From Lingula anatina (lineage: Eukaryota > Brachiopoda > Lingulata > Lingulida > Lingulidae): a DNA stretch of 44,985 nt. The DNA lies in NCBI RefSeq assembly GCF_001039355.2, contig NW_019775889.1:68580-113564 (forward strand), given 5' to 3'. This document shows positions 11,478 through 22,676 of the stretch, one piece after another. Position numbers and translations under genes: made by a program. The number at the start of each line of letters is the position of its first letter. The first letter of the stretch is position 1. Under the pieces are notes generated by a model. The model searched no databases, had not been told where the DNA came from, and worked only from the letters and a program-made list of their open reading frames with translations.

Positions 11478-14400
11478 CCCAACAGTGTGTCTATTCTCCC
11501 ATTATTTGAACACAGTGGATTAAATCTTTACTTTGTTTTGGGCAGAGGGGATCTACCGTAGCTACCATTTCTATGTACCATATACTCATACCCCTGCCTG
11601 TTGTGGAAGTGTCCATAATGATTGGGGGGGGGGGGGTCACTATTTAATCTTATTATAAAAAGACCATTTCCAGATTTGCTTCTCGTCTATAGCAGTATTA
11701 ACAAACTTACTTTCACATAATCATAGCTTGTCTCTAAGTTGAGATCTGCAAACTTGAAGCGGATGTAGGAGGATGGGTAGGCGTTCAGCACCCAGGTAGT
11801 GTCTCTGTTGTGAGGGTAGGTTAGTGGGTAATTGGGGGACGTCAGTCGACCCCAACCTACGTTAGACACACTAGTGGAACCTGGAATTTTAATGGTGAAA
11901 TTGCAAACTATTTCTTTATTTGAAAATTTTAATTTAAAAAAAAACTGAATGAAATCGATAAAAGACATAATCGTTTTTAAGCAGAAAGATTTCATCTTGC
12001 AGTTATGCAATTAAGTAAATTTTGATAGAATATGCAAGATTTACCAGAAGATACATCCAAAGATTAAAAAATCATTTATAACAGAGGCTAATTCTCAGTA
12101 GTTTGTACAGAAGCTAGTGCAATTTTAACAAGCTTAAATCAACCCAAATTCAAATCTATGTTCATGGATCACTTAACTAATTTCATCTGGCTCTAGTGAC
12201 AATTTATTTCATTTAACATTATTTAACTCTTTTATAATAACTGAAGACTTTTTTCAAAATATTTCATCATTATTCAATCTACATACCAGGCGCCAGAGTC
12301 ACAGCAGAGGCAGCCACCACTGCATAACTAAGGCTGAAACCAGAATAACAGCACGCAGAATTCTCATTCGTCTGAAACACAATCATGCTGGAATTCTGCG
12401 TGGTTGTCAGCATAGATGGTGTTGTGTATCCGCAGAAACGGCCCATCAGAGCATAGGTGGCGCCAACACCCGAGGCAGTGTGCAACCCCTTCTCCGGCCT
12501 GCCGTCAAATACCTGAAATAAAATACTTGTAGCTTAGGTATTAGGTCTACTACCTCTACTTTTTCCCTCTTCTCCATCCTGTATTTATTTGTTTGTTTGC
12601 TTCTTTATTTATTTATCTTTACATTTCCATAGAGAAATACCTTAAATACTGATGAGGATAGATGAAAAGAATTAATCTTGCATAAATCAGATCTGAATTC
12701 ATTCATTTTAAAAAAACCTACTGTACAGTAATCATGTGATAAATACATAGTCAATAAAAAGACCAAATACTTATTTTAAAAGCTTGTATACATCAAATCT
12801 GAGCCTCAGAGTACAGATTCCGGAAGTTGAATTTTAAAAATCATATTTCATAAATATAAATATAATCATGCCATAAATATATATTCAGTAAAAAGACCAC
12901 CTACTTATAAAAAAATATATTTTTATATATATATATTTCTAAATTCTTGGTGCACCAGTTTAAAACTCAGCACAAACCTTCACAAAGTCCTGTACGCATC
13001 CCTGTGTGTCCCTCATGTCTATGGACGTGAAGGTGATGGTAATGAGGTATGACGTGCGAGCAGTTATTATCCACCAGTAGTCGTAGGTGCCGTAGTGGTT
13101 GTTAGGGTACAATGGAGAGGTCAGGGTGCCACTTCCCGTAGAGCTGTAATCATTAACATCGATTTTTCCTAAAAAACAAATGGGAATCAAATAATCATGT
13201 ATTTCATTTTATTTAACTTCTTTTTTCTGTTCAATTTTGATGATCACAATGTATTAAACGCATTAGAAGTTTAAATATTTCTGGCTTGGTTTAGACAGCT
13301 TAACTCCAATGCATGATCAACTAAGCATATTTTATATTATATTTCACTTTTGTCCAAGAGCAGGAAATAAAGGATTCTGTTGGCTCATAATAATCATTGG
13401 TCATGGAAATGATCAATTAACACATTAATAAAACATAGCTGACATGGTGTACATTATATATACCATAGTTTTCAGTCATCTAATATATGAACCTCCTGCT
13501 TACCATAACTGGACCCTGTAGCTGAGGTGGCCTTGTAGTAAAGATCAAACCCTTGGCGTGTTTGTGAAGAGTCACTCCTGAAGTACACCCTGACATATGA
13601 CCCCACCCCACTCACGACAAAAGAGCTGCTGGGACGAGTGACATATTTTATATTATTCACCTAAAAGAAATGATAAATTTGAGAAGGTTAATTGTGTTTT
13701 CAGTGGAAAAAGAAAAAAATTGAATTAATCTACAAACAAGAGCACTCAGAAAGTGAAGACCTCTGCCAGGACAAATATTTAACTAAAATTTAACATTAAT
13801 AAATTAATAATTAATCATTCAATAATGGATGATCATAAATATCCAATTATTTCTTCCTTGGCCCATTGTGACCTTATGACCTAAATATCCTGAAAATGTC
13901 ATCAAAATCCGTTCAATACTTTTTGACTTGATAACTAAACTAATAATTAACAAAAAATTATTATACGGGTCATAACCAAAATCTAACCATTTCTGCCTTG
14001 ACCCATTTGTGAACTATCCTGCTTAAAAATGTCATTAAAATCTGTTCGATCTCTACTTTTTTGCCTATAGCTGCTGACAGACAGACAAACTGACAAACAA
14101 ACAAACATTAAGGAAAACAATACCTCCTTGGAGGAGGTAAAAAAAGGTTAATATGAGTTCAAACTGCTGGCACTGGAGTCTGATATTTGGCCCAGCTAAC
14201 ATAGAACATTTTGATAGCAATAACTAATTTAAAATGGCAATTAATTCCTTTCAAATGTCACTATATTGAAGAGATGGGCACATATAGTCAAATATCCCAA
14301 AATGGTTAAGAGTATAGGCATCTCAGTTTTTTCCAGCAATTATACCTGTCATGTATAGAATTACTGCAATCATTTTTAATTCCATGTTTTAATGCTAAAA

Positions 14401-17400
14401 CAACAGGTACAATTTCTCCACTTACCAGAACGTAGTCGTAGGATCCCCCTTCCACAGACAAAGTGGCAAAGTAGAATATAACATTGGTATATGGTGCAGG
14501 GTAAATATCCCGCTGGTAAACTACATTGTTTGAGTAATAGGCTGGAAAGTTTGGAGAAGTAAGCCTTCCCCAGACTTCTGTGGCATTGATGAGGAGAGGA
14601 TCTGAAGCAAAAGGAAACACTTCTTAGTCTTCGATAATGACTACAGCACAGTAGCATGACATTTCATGCCTTTTCGTTACACATACTTAAATTTTCTGAT
14701 GTATATACATGTAATGATGCTACTTAAGGCGCAATTAATGTAACAATATTCAGCCAATAGCATAGTTAATAGTTCGATCCTCACTTTGCCACCGAATTCA
14801 AGCACCACAGAACAGTAATGATGGTGACCAACTCGCAGAACAGCACAGCAAGCACAGTACAGGTTAAGGTTATATAGCTGGAGTTTTTGGGTGAATACAT
14901 GAGACAAATGTCACCTGTACTAGCTAGTACAAATGGGGATTGGACTATGGTTTCTAGAAGACTTTAACCATTCCTGTCACGCCAGTAAAGTAAGAACTCA
15001 CCTGTAGCATTGTTTACAGAGCATCCTGATGACACTTTAACATTATCAATAGCAAAATCCCCCCTGTAGCCAGAACCACGGATGACCTTAAACTGCAGCT
15101 GAAGTAAAAAGAACAGTATTAAAAATACACACATAAAAATGCAATTATTAACTACCCTTTTAAAGCCTTGCATGTGTAACAGTGCTTCAAGATTATCCAA
15201 GACAATTCTATTATATTACTAGTATTTAATTAATTGACTGATTAATTATAATATTACCAACTGAAATAATGTTAAAGCTGCCAAACTTTCTAGAAAAGGG
15301 AATTTTAATTAGTAAGAGAACCATTATGTACAATATTTATTTTCTGAGTTTGAAGGGATGGCATAAGAAAAAAATTCTTTCACCGGACAGTCAGAAGTGC
15401 AAAGGAGCATCATAACTTTTAACTAATACAATATATTAATACCTTGTCAAAAATTTATGTTAACGTACTAGTACATATATAACTGAAAGTGAAACTAGTA
15501 GAGTTCTGTTGTGTGTATAATTTACTACAGTATATATTGGACCGTTTCATTTAAAAAAAACTTCCATAAACCGAACATTCCACTTACCTTATAATTTACA
15601 TTAGCCACAATAGCTACGGTATCATTCAACCTAACAGATTCCATAATCCAGTTGTTATTTGAAGTGACACTGCTGCTGTGCCAAAGTACATTTTGCGTTG
15701 ATGTGCTTACGTGGACCAGGATCACCGACAATGTGCCCAAATCACCCCCATATGCATGGTAAGCAAAGGCCACTTCAACACACGTCTCGTGGAAAACGAA
15801 GTTGGAACTTTCCAAAATGGCCGTGTCTCCAGTATTGCGCTGTAATTACAATCATTCATGTTTGGTAGGTCATCCAATAACTAAAGGTATGCTGTCTGTG
15901 TTTGTAAAAGTCCACACATTAAAGCTAAATTTTGGAATTGGACATACTTAAAACTATCAAATATCAGTGCAGATAAAGATCGATGAACAATGATCGCTCA
16001 CAAGTACTCCAGTACAGAAAACCTCCCTTTTCTACAGAAAAATTCTACTTGCCAATTTATTTTATCACATTTATAGGTGCCAACTATTTTTTGTCCCTAC
16101 AAAATTATTTAGAGGGTGAGACACACTACTGACATACATGTAGATTCAAAATACTGTGGAATGACCAGTGGCGAAAAATGAAAGTGAAACCTAACACCCA
16201 TAAGAGCACATACAGTGTATAAGTAAACAAAAAGTAAGTAAACACTAAGATGCCTTCTAATGCGTACTTCCTCAATATATCAGTAATAAAATAATACTCA
16301 CACTAGTCACTTCTGTGTAATAGTAGTAGCCTACTCCCGCTAAACCTGTGGTGTAGTCAAACGATGGTCCAGTATTGCTGGAGGGAGTGGAGCCACTGTT
16401 GCGCGTCCATGAAAAGACAGATCCAAGACCCGTGGTAAACCCACATGTGGTGTCCGCCCTCTCAAAGTCACAGTATAGCAAACCTACAAGTTAACACCAC
16501 GAAAATTAATATTTTTCTTTTTTCTGACTGTTATAATATTAAGCTCAAAGCCCTTTAATGCACTCTTCTGTTAGTATGGTTATAAATGATTTTAGCATTA
16601 GTATATTCTTTTGTAAGTAATGGTTATAAGTGGTACAGGCATTGTGTGTTTGTACAGCATCCACAACCAGTTGTTCCGTGGACTCAGGTGCCGACATTTC
16701 ATCGCTCTGCCCCTGATAAGACAGCGAACATAGGTGGCAGGAATCTATTAATTTGTCAAGTGCCTGGCATATAGTGTCCAGTCTCTAGTCTAGTTAGTCT
16801 ACGGATCAACTTGTTGTTAACTTGGCCAAAGATTGAACTTTTTCTCTGGGCTGACAACTGTCTTATTATTCAAACCAATCGATCGATGAGGTAATTCAGA
16901 ATGTTCCAATATGGTTTAAATCTTTAACTGTTATTGGAAATCTGTATTAAGATGCTCTGAGGGAAACATTATATTGGTGAGGCATATCCTCAAAATAAGT
17001 GGGTTGCTGGCGAGAACAAATCAAATCATTCTGAAATTCACTGTTCAGCAACTGGAGTTTAATCAGTATCCAATATGTTTTATTTTATTAAGGGTGAGAT
17101 CAACTCTTTTTATCAACGACCTTTGACGAGGGCTGCTTTTTCCATACCTCGATTCAGTGAGTCGCAGTAGGAGCTGTTCTCCGTGGACACTGTCACGACG
17201 TCTATCGCAAAATCTCCTGTATAGCTTGTGCCTCGCACTCCTTCAAATGCAATCTGGAACAAGGTGAAATGTACTCTGAGAATCAATTATTGGAAATGAT
17301 CTCCATTATTCTATATTGAACATTTGGGCCAATGAACCTTCGAATTATTGAACCTTCAGACTATTGCAACGCACCTCCTTGCTTCAGTTTTCGGCCTTAC

Positions 17401-20400
17401 AAGCTCACGGAACCCTTACCAGCGGTACAAACTGAGGCAAAGCACCCCCCTTCCCTCATTTTTATCGCCTGTTCCCTCCGACTCTCCCACCAACCCCCCC
17501 CCTCCCCGGCAACCACCTACCCATTCGGCAACTAACCTGAAAGTTCCCGCCTTGTTCGAAATACACGCTAGTTTCTTGCCATGAGCTGCTGGAATAACCA
17601 GTGTATTCCCAAAGCTGCTGGGTCATGTACTGACCATTGTACAGCTTGACCCTCAGGTAGCCCAAGGTGCCGCCATAGGCATTGTACCGGAAGACCAGCC
17701 GGCCACACCCTCCAGCGAGGTTCAAACTGGGGGTGTACAAAACTGCAGTGTCGCCTTGTATTCTCTGAAAGTGAACATTCGTATAGGCTTATATAGTAGT
17801 ATGGCGAAATTGTTGTTTACCCCTGGAAATTCTTCTTTTATTTTGGCAAAATTAACAGTTGGTATCCCTTCAAATATATGACTATTACCAACAGATGATT
17901 CCAAAACTTATTTTATGCTCATGCAATCCATTCATACATTTTTCTGTTCTTGATAACGTTGACACAGAAAATTTCGATCAATGAATTAACGAATTATACA
18001 CTTACCGGGCTTGATGTTTCTATGTACATATAATACGACCCGCTGTATGCAGCTGAGGGGCCCGTGCTGGAAGAGGGGGTGCCCCCGTAGTCTCTGCTCC
18101 AATTAAAATCGTCGCTAGTCGACTGTGTGAAACCGCAGATGCTACTGGATTCAAAGCTGCACGTGAGCAATGTCGCCTGCTCTGAAATCGAAACAAAAAT
18201 GAAATAAACTTCAAAAGCTGATATAAAATAAACACAATAAATAAGAATGTGAAAAAAGGTTGCATAGTGAGCATAAATTACGATTATCGCCCTGCTTAAG
18301 TATCGGTTTGAGAGGTCTTGAAGAAAAATGCTAATTCACTAGGTCTAACTAAATGTCAATCGATATCTTAACACAAAAGTTCCCTGTTGACAAAAGTTGA
18401 AGGCCATTATTGATTCACTTGGCTGAAGCCACTTCTAGTAAACATCCAATATTTGAGCAGGAGTACTTAAAACCAGAGAAAACTGTTAATTTTCCATGAA
18501 GTTAACGTACAAGATCAATCTTTATTTTGGGGAAAATAGATTTTGCTCACCTATATTTTTATATATTCAAAAATTAATAATAAACAAAAGAACAACAGAG
18601 CAAATGACCGACACTGAATTTTAGTTGCTTTATGTTTGTCTGTTTTAACAAGGTTCATTCAAAGAAAAGGAGGTGGAACGCTTCTTGCATTATTAGCTCT
18701 CATTCATTTGTTACTTTTGTCTACAGACAGTTGCCTCTCGTTACCCAGCTCAACCATTCTGTCTGGCTTTTGTGGGTAAAAAAGGAAGTAACTTTTATTT
18801 GAGACAAACACGGAGACGGCGCAAAAGTTAAACGGATAACAACTGTTTACATGAGATTCATATTTAACAATAAATACATTATAAACAAGCCATAGAAAGG
18901 TAACAAATACCATTTTACCACCAAAACATCAATTATTCTGGAATCTGTGCTTGCCCTTAGACCACATGGACTTCAGTAGATGCATTATAGCTTCCCTCTG
19001 TAATAATCTCTTGAAATAGATTATTTCAAATAATCTTTAAAAAAAATTGAACTAACTTTGAATGTCGGAATGTATTCCATAACCATTGCTAAGTAAGAGA
19101 TAATCGTCGATTACCTCAAGAAAATTTACTTTTTTCCCCCAAACGAACAGTGATTTTAAAGATAACAAAAAAATAAATAAATAAAAATAAAAAGTAAACT
19201 TGATGTATTCTAAGCCCCATGCCACTGGACCAGGTTAAGGTCTGTATTACACGCATGTTTTCAATAGCCGAACACAATGCGTATTGTCTATGTTTTTTTA
19301 TTGTCCAAAAAAACAGCAAATACTCTTTATTGTGAAACATGTTTTGCCATCGCAGAGCTGTTTGCAGTTCAACGTCTGCTCATACACCCCATTCTCATAG
19401 ATTAGATCGACCTACATTGGATCGACCTAACTCCCTGGGGGTTCACGCTAAATAGCTGTCAGCCGGGCGGACACGAAAGTTAATTACCCCTTTAAGCTTG
19501 TAGTAGGCGGGGACGGACACTTAAGGGGGATTATCTGACAGTAATCTAGTGAGACTCCCCGCGGTGATAGATCGATCTAAAAGTTGTGAGAACAGAGCCA
19601 TAGACACTTTCACACAATGTTAGGATGCTGCATCAAACGAGGTTACATTTGTTCATATACTCGACCGTTGTTACCCGTGTATCCCCACGGTCTACAATAT
19701 TTATAAACAGAACGTCTGGGTCATTGATATTCAAAGATATAACAATTGTCGCAATGTTTTTGATCTCGTGTTTTAGCAGTCTATACAGTTATAAGCATTG
19801 ACTGAAATCTACAATTTAAACTATATCACAAAAATATTTTTAATGTATCTAGCGTTTTTCTATTTTTTTTATTTATTTTGCTTGTATTCGTTTTCATTAA
19901 TTTTTAATAAAACATCACATTTCGAATTTCAGATATACCAGCTGTGAGGGTCATAACTTTTCATTTTGTTGCTTTTTTTATTTTATCTTTTAAAGGTATA
20001 TATATTTTTCGCATTTGAAAATATTCTAATTATTTTTATATTTTCTATGTCCACTGGTCTTAAAAAGCTATTAATCTTTCCCATTTCAAACCTTTACAAC
20101 GATAAGACCCCTCAATAAAAATACATGATGTCTGAAATGTACGTTAAAACATAGCGCTCATTGCGGGGAAACATTTATAAAAATATTTTTTAAAATATCA
20201 CATCTAGGGTGTCAGGTATAATAACTTATATATGTGACCGATACGACGTTTTATTTTCAGGAATTCTTTTAATTCAAACTTTTAAATATTTTAAACTATA
20301 ACACGCGTAAATCCATGTCTTCGTTATCACTTTGATAACGAGACGGTAATTTGTTTAAAGAGAGCAGGTTGTTTAAAGTGGGCTACAGTTAATAGTAGGG

Positions 20401-21756
20401 TCTATAAAATGAAAAGTGAGGTGATAAATTAGATCAAGAAAGTATATACTTCCTTCTTTAGACAAGGCCCACTGATATGGTAACAGACTTGTATTGTAAG
20501 ATAAAAGGTGATTTATTAATATCTATCTTGATGGCTTGGACTCGCGCGTTTTGGTCTCACTGCACGATACTTAAAACCCCGTCTAAACAGTCTTCATATG
20601 TAACTTCTAATGACATATTATATATTATACAGTATGTGCCACGCATATCACAACAAATGTGACATAAGCTAATAATAAAAATAAAAATTCGTACAGTTTT
20701 CTGTCTATCTCAAAGAATTAAAATGATGCATGCTCAAGTCTCAAATAGTGAAAGCTTTTTTCCGAGAGCTGTTGGCCATCACCCACATCACCCATATTAT
20801 TATTATTATTTTTTTTTTTTGAGGGGGGGGGGGGGGCTGAAAAAGTCATGTCTCTGTAGACTTGTGAAAATGATGGTAACAATGGACGATCGCGACCCCT
20901 AACGGCATTTATTTTAACCAGATTTCTGAACGGTTGCCAGTAATATTTAACCAGCATCCTACAATGTCTTATCTTTGCCATAAAGGTAAAGAATCATTAC
21001 AGCTGCCCGGCACCCCCCCCCCCCTATCTTCCCTGCCAATGGATCCAAGATTTTGTTAATTGAGGCCGGAGCACAAACATGGTCTTTAGGCTTAGTTTAA
21101 ACAGTAGACGAGGAGAATAAGTAACTATGTTATGTATCGGTAGGTCACAAGGGGTAAAAAAATCGCTGTATTTTTATATTTATATCATTTGGGCGGGGGA
21201 GGGGGTATTAGGGTAACACGCCCGCTGTGCCATCCCCAGCACCCCCCTCCATCCCTACTGCCACCGATATTGTACCAAGACTCTTGACATATATAAGCAT
21301 TTATCAGTTATTTTCACATCTCTATCTATTTTATTTTAGTGACGATGACATCATTAATCATTTTAAAAGACCTGAGCCGGATCTTAGCAAGGTTAAATTG
21401 CACGTGACGGCGTTGAGCCCCCCCCCCCCCCCCCAACACACTCAAAAACACCTCTCTCTCTCTCTTCTAAATTTTAGTAAATATTGCGGTTAAGTACACA
21501 ATTTTCATCTTCTTGAACATAATATCCGTAAATTTAAGTGATGACATGACGGTCTAAACCACCAGTAGGCATTTTAATGCGATTAGTGAGATGCTGATTT
21601 CGCAATCCTGGCCAAAGCTCTACTTTACCTGGTGCCCTTTTAATTAGGACATCTTTTACCAAGCAAAATTCACCCTCCAAACTTACCACTGCATGGTAGC
21701 AACAGCACCAGAAGTAACGTGAGAACTGAGAGGTGTTTGTACCGTGAAGAAACCAT
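5893..21756 (-). CDS. Type I membrane protein with 2 MAM and 6 CUB-like domains (21 coding exons)
   Basis: The predicted protein has 1304 residues from 3915 coding bases. Coding exons, 5' to 3': 21756-21687, 18181-18006, 17764-17537, 17253-17148, 16483-16302, 15839-15588, 15098-15002, 14601-14426, 13660-13504, 13168-12978, 12512-12287, 11880-11711, 11283-11130, 10387-10185, 9742-9511, 9072-8909, 8700-8550, 7993-7800, 7414-7237, 6750-6721, 6470-5893. Each intron is GT-AG and every junction keeps frame. Order: signal peptide (about 1-23), MAM1 (24-194), MAM2 (194-371), six CUB-like domains (371-1103), Gly/Ser-rich linker, transmembrane helix (about 1114-1136), basic stop-transfer KKKRARSR, then a tail of about 165 residues rich in P, S and Y. 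MAM and CUB modules are extracellular adhesion or recognition folds; the ligand is unknown. I cannot assign a named orthologue. It lies head-to-head with the F-BAR-like gene. Confidence 0.88.
6721..6750 (-). CDS. Exon 20: 30-nt Gly-rich linker exon with tandem acceptors
   Basis: A 30-nt exon coding for AGGSGGVDN plus split glycines joins the last CUB domain to the membrane helix. Its acceptor region reads CTGCAG-GTGCAG-GTGG, so splicing after either AG (exon end at 6750 or 6744) keeps frame and differs by two residues. The flanking exons fit it in phase. Confidence 0.7.
7237..7993 (-). CDS. CUB domain B3 (exons 18-19)
   Basis: Phrases are [49 protein letters not shown] and [20 protein letters not shown]. 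The acidic residues around DYV and IYDG are in the positions used for calcium by canonical calcium-binding CUB domains, but the full site cannot be judged by eye. Confidence 0.85.
8177..8346. mobile_element. MITE, CAGGCCCGTAGCCAG family, best copy (intronic)
   Basis: The left end CAGGCCCGTAGCCAG pairs with the right end CTGGCTACATGCCTG, with inner palindromy (a G-run opposite ACCACCCCC, and GAAAAAGTGAACC facing a GGACCTTTTCCC-type phrase). It is about 170 bp, has no coding capacity, and lies in the intron between exons 17 and 18 of the MAM/CUB gene. Confidence 0.75.
8550..9072 (-). CDS. CUB-like domain A3 (exons 16-17), cysteine-free
   Basis: Phrases are [46 protein letters not shown]. It is the third member of the cysteine-free A type. 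Confidence 0.82.
9511..10387 (-). CDS. CUB domain B2 (exons 14-15)
   Basis: Phrases are [42 protein letters not shown] and SMVLFKYNT. It keeps the second CUB disulfide pair and the IYDG motif. The exon ends in a Gly/Ser-rich linker ([10 protein letters not shown]). Confidence 0.84.
10770..10993. mobile_element. Dispersed repeat, ACCTCCGCCAAGGAGGT family (intronic)
   Basis: It begins with the palindrome ACCTCCGCCAAGGAGGT, followed by TTTG repeats, GACTCAAAAAGTTAAGG and GGTGGTGATCTGGATCAATA. It ends with a GCAGAGGTCTGCGCTCTCGGAGTGCTTTTCTAG-type terminus. The same order occurs at 43884-44107 and, inverted and longer, at 13736-14140. There is no coding capacity. Confidence 0.7.
11130..11880 (-). 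CDS. CUB-like domain A2 (exons 12-13), cysteine-free
   Basis: Phrases are [19 protein letters not shown], then [26 protein letters not shown]. It has the same phase pattern (1-0-1) and the same lack of cysteine as A1. Confidence 0.82.
11385..11473. repeat. (CA)n / (GCAC)n compound microsatellite
   Basis: CT-rich sequence passes into CA repeats, then about ten GCAC units, then CA repeats again. It is intronic in the MAM/CUB gene. The open frame across it is a repeat artefact. Confidence 0.9.
12287..13168 (-). CDS. CUB domain B1 (exons 10-11)
   Basis: Recognisable CUB features are [21 protein letters not shown]-x3-DFVK, then [14 protein letters not shown] and [23 protein letters not shown]. 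The cysteine before DFVK and the one in FCG correspond to the second CUB disulfide. The usual first pair is missing. An extra CC pair occurs near the end. Confidence 0.85.
13504..14601 (-). CDS. CUB-like domain A1 (exons 8-9), cysteine-free
   Basis: The first half carries the CUB opening [15 protein letters not shown] and ends SYDYVL. The second half carries [20 protein letters not shown], which matches the CUB closing strands. There is no cysteine in either exon and no IYDG phrase, both unusual for CUB. The exon pair is phase 1-0-1. Confidence 0.8.
13736..14140. mobile_element. Dispersed repeat, ACCTCCGCCAAGGAGGT family, inverted longer copy
   Basis: It starts near AAGAGCACTCAGAAAGTGAAGACC-type sequence and ends ACCTCCTTGGAGGAGGT, the mirror order of the copies at 10770 and 43884. 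Inside, a unit around 'CCATTGTGACC ... CAAAATCCGTTC' recurs in modified form ('CCATTTGTGAAC ... TAAAATCTGTTC'), suggesting internal duplication. It is intronic. Confidence 0.6.
15002..16483 (-). CDS. MAM domain 2 (exons 5-7)
   Basis: Residues about 194-371. It has the same exon lengths and phases pattern as MAM1. Recognisable phrases are [29 protein letters not shown] and YYYTEVTS; then [24 protein letters not shown]; then [15 protein letters not shown]. It evidently arose by duplication of a three-exon MAM unit. Confidence 0.87.
17148..18181 (-). CDS. MAM domain 1 (exons 2-4)
   Basis: Residues about 24-194. The first exon has the MAM opening [13 protein letters not shown], then W-S-R, G-TPSS-TGPS and [11 protein letters not shown]. 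The second exon carries the central strand pair [19 protein letters not shown]. The third has the MAM closing phrase [11 protein letters not shown]. Four cysteines are visible, as expected of MAM domains. Introns 1-1 around the module allow in-frame duplication, which fits the second copy downstream. Confidence 0.88.
18182..21686 (-). other. First intron of the MAM/CUB gene (about 3.5 kb)
   Basis: It separates the signal-peptide exon from MAM1. Apart from the MITE at 19386-19600 it contains AT-rich sequence, G/C homopolymers (20822-20836, 21012-21025, 21419-21434) and short CT tracts. No further coding exon was recognised. Short open frames here, such as 18704-18913 and 20718-20981, show no family resemblance. 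Confidence 0.6.
19386..19600. mobile_element. Palindromic MITE, GATCGATCTAACTCC family
   Basis: Inverted arms: ATTCTCATAGATTAGATCG near the left end pairs loosely with GATCGATCTAAAAGTTGTGAG near the right. Internally GGGGGTTCACGCTAAAT pairs with the ATCTAGTGAGACTCCCC side, and there is a TTAATTACCC core. The copy at 34019-34247 shares the arms and the TTAATTACCC core. It lies in the long first intron of the MAM/CUB gene. Confidence 0.6.
21687..21756 (-). CDS. Exon 1: start codon and signal peptide
   Basis: The ATG is followed by a short polar stretch with R and K, then the leucine-rich core [12 protein letters not shown], the classic n-h-c layout of a secretory signal peptide. The donor is GTAAGT and leaves phase 1. 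The next exon enters in phase 1 and starts MAM1 directly, so the mature protein begins with the MAM domain. I chose this start because it is the only ATG here in frame with both the hydrophobic core and the downstream MAM exon. Confidence 0.85.
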
Positions 21757-22676
21757 GCTTGCGGAAAAGTTATCCCTCTTAATATGCCGTCATTTCATCG
21801 CGTGGCGCAGTAGCTGTATCAGTTAATCGTCCCGTTTGACGCCATTTTGCTTTTGTACAATCGATCAGAGCGTGTAAAATTGACCTGGGTATTGAATAGT
21901 AAAGTTGTTTACATATTGTTGTCAAAGGGACGTTTACGCTCAGACGAGCAAAATAAAAGGACGCGTTTTAGTGGCGTGCGCAGTGGTTTAATGCGCAACC
22001 ACCTATAAATATGCAGAGGATATCATTTCCAAGAAATAAAATGAAAGCAATATGCTTGTTTATCATTGCAAAAAGTTCCCTTATAAAGTTGTAAAAAGGT
22101 TTTATGTAATTTAAGTTATAATTAGACGTACTTTAGGTCAAACATGTAAACGGAGGTAGTTTTAAAAGCATTTCTGAATAATTTTGTTTAAGTAAATCTT
22201 ATACTGGACTTGTGATTATTATAACCGATAACGTTCCGGTCGATTTATCAAGGCGTATGAATATGTATAATGAGACATAATACCAAGAAGACGTCACTAG
22301 AAATGACTAGCCCTGTGTCGGTGTAGGCCTATATCATAGGTCCTACTATAGGCCAGTGGAAAAATAAGATGATAAACTTGTCGCTTTATACCATTTAGAA
22401 TACTCTACCTTTCAATCAATCAAAAGGATTTCATTCAATGCAAGAAAACATGCGTGTTTTTTGTTTATTTGTCTAAGACATACCCTTGTGACGCAATAAC
22501 GAAGCGACGTCTTGAAGTTGAAAGTTCCTTTCGATTATGGCGTAATTGAGTGACGTCATAATAGTGTCAAGTCACGCGGGGTCTTCGCTGCTTAACATCA
22601 TCCTGAAGCATGGATCTCCCTGTCCGACTCTTGGTGCTGCTTCAAAAGTTATGCTAACCGACCAACGACTGCTGAC
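21757..22676. promoter_or_regulatory. Head-to-head intergenic region of the MAM/CUB and F-BAR-like genes
   Basis: About 0.9 kb separates the two divergent start codons. It contains a perfect CRE (TGACGTCA, 22551-22558), a further ACGTCA-type half site near 22290-22297, and TATAAATAT near 22003. CREB/ATF proteins bind TGACGTCA. The CRE lies about 120 bases upstream of the F-BAR-like ATG. No functional evidence is available. Confidence 0.5.
21819..21845 (-). other. Possible upstream ORF in the 5' leader of the MAM/CUB gene
   Basis: An ATG in good context (AAAATGG) opens an 8-codon frame (MASNGTIN) and stop, 63 bases before the main ATG. Two further very short ATG frames follow (ATGAAATGA, and ATGACGGCATATTAA). 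These matter only if transcription starts upstream of 21845, which the sequence does not show. Confidence 0.35.

Noticed and set aside
11322-11561. Histidine/threonine-rich open frame
   Set aside because: Microsatellite translation within an intron.
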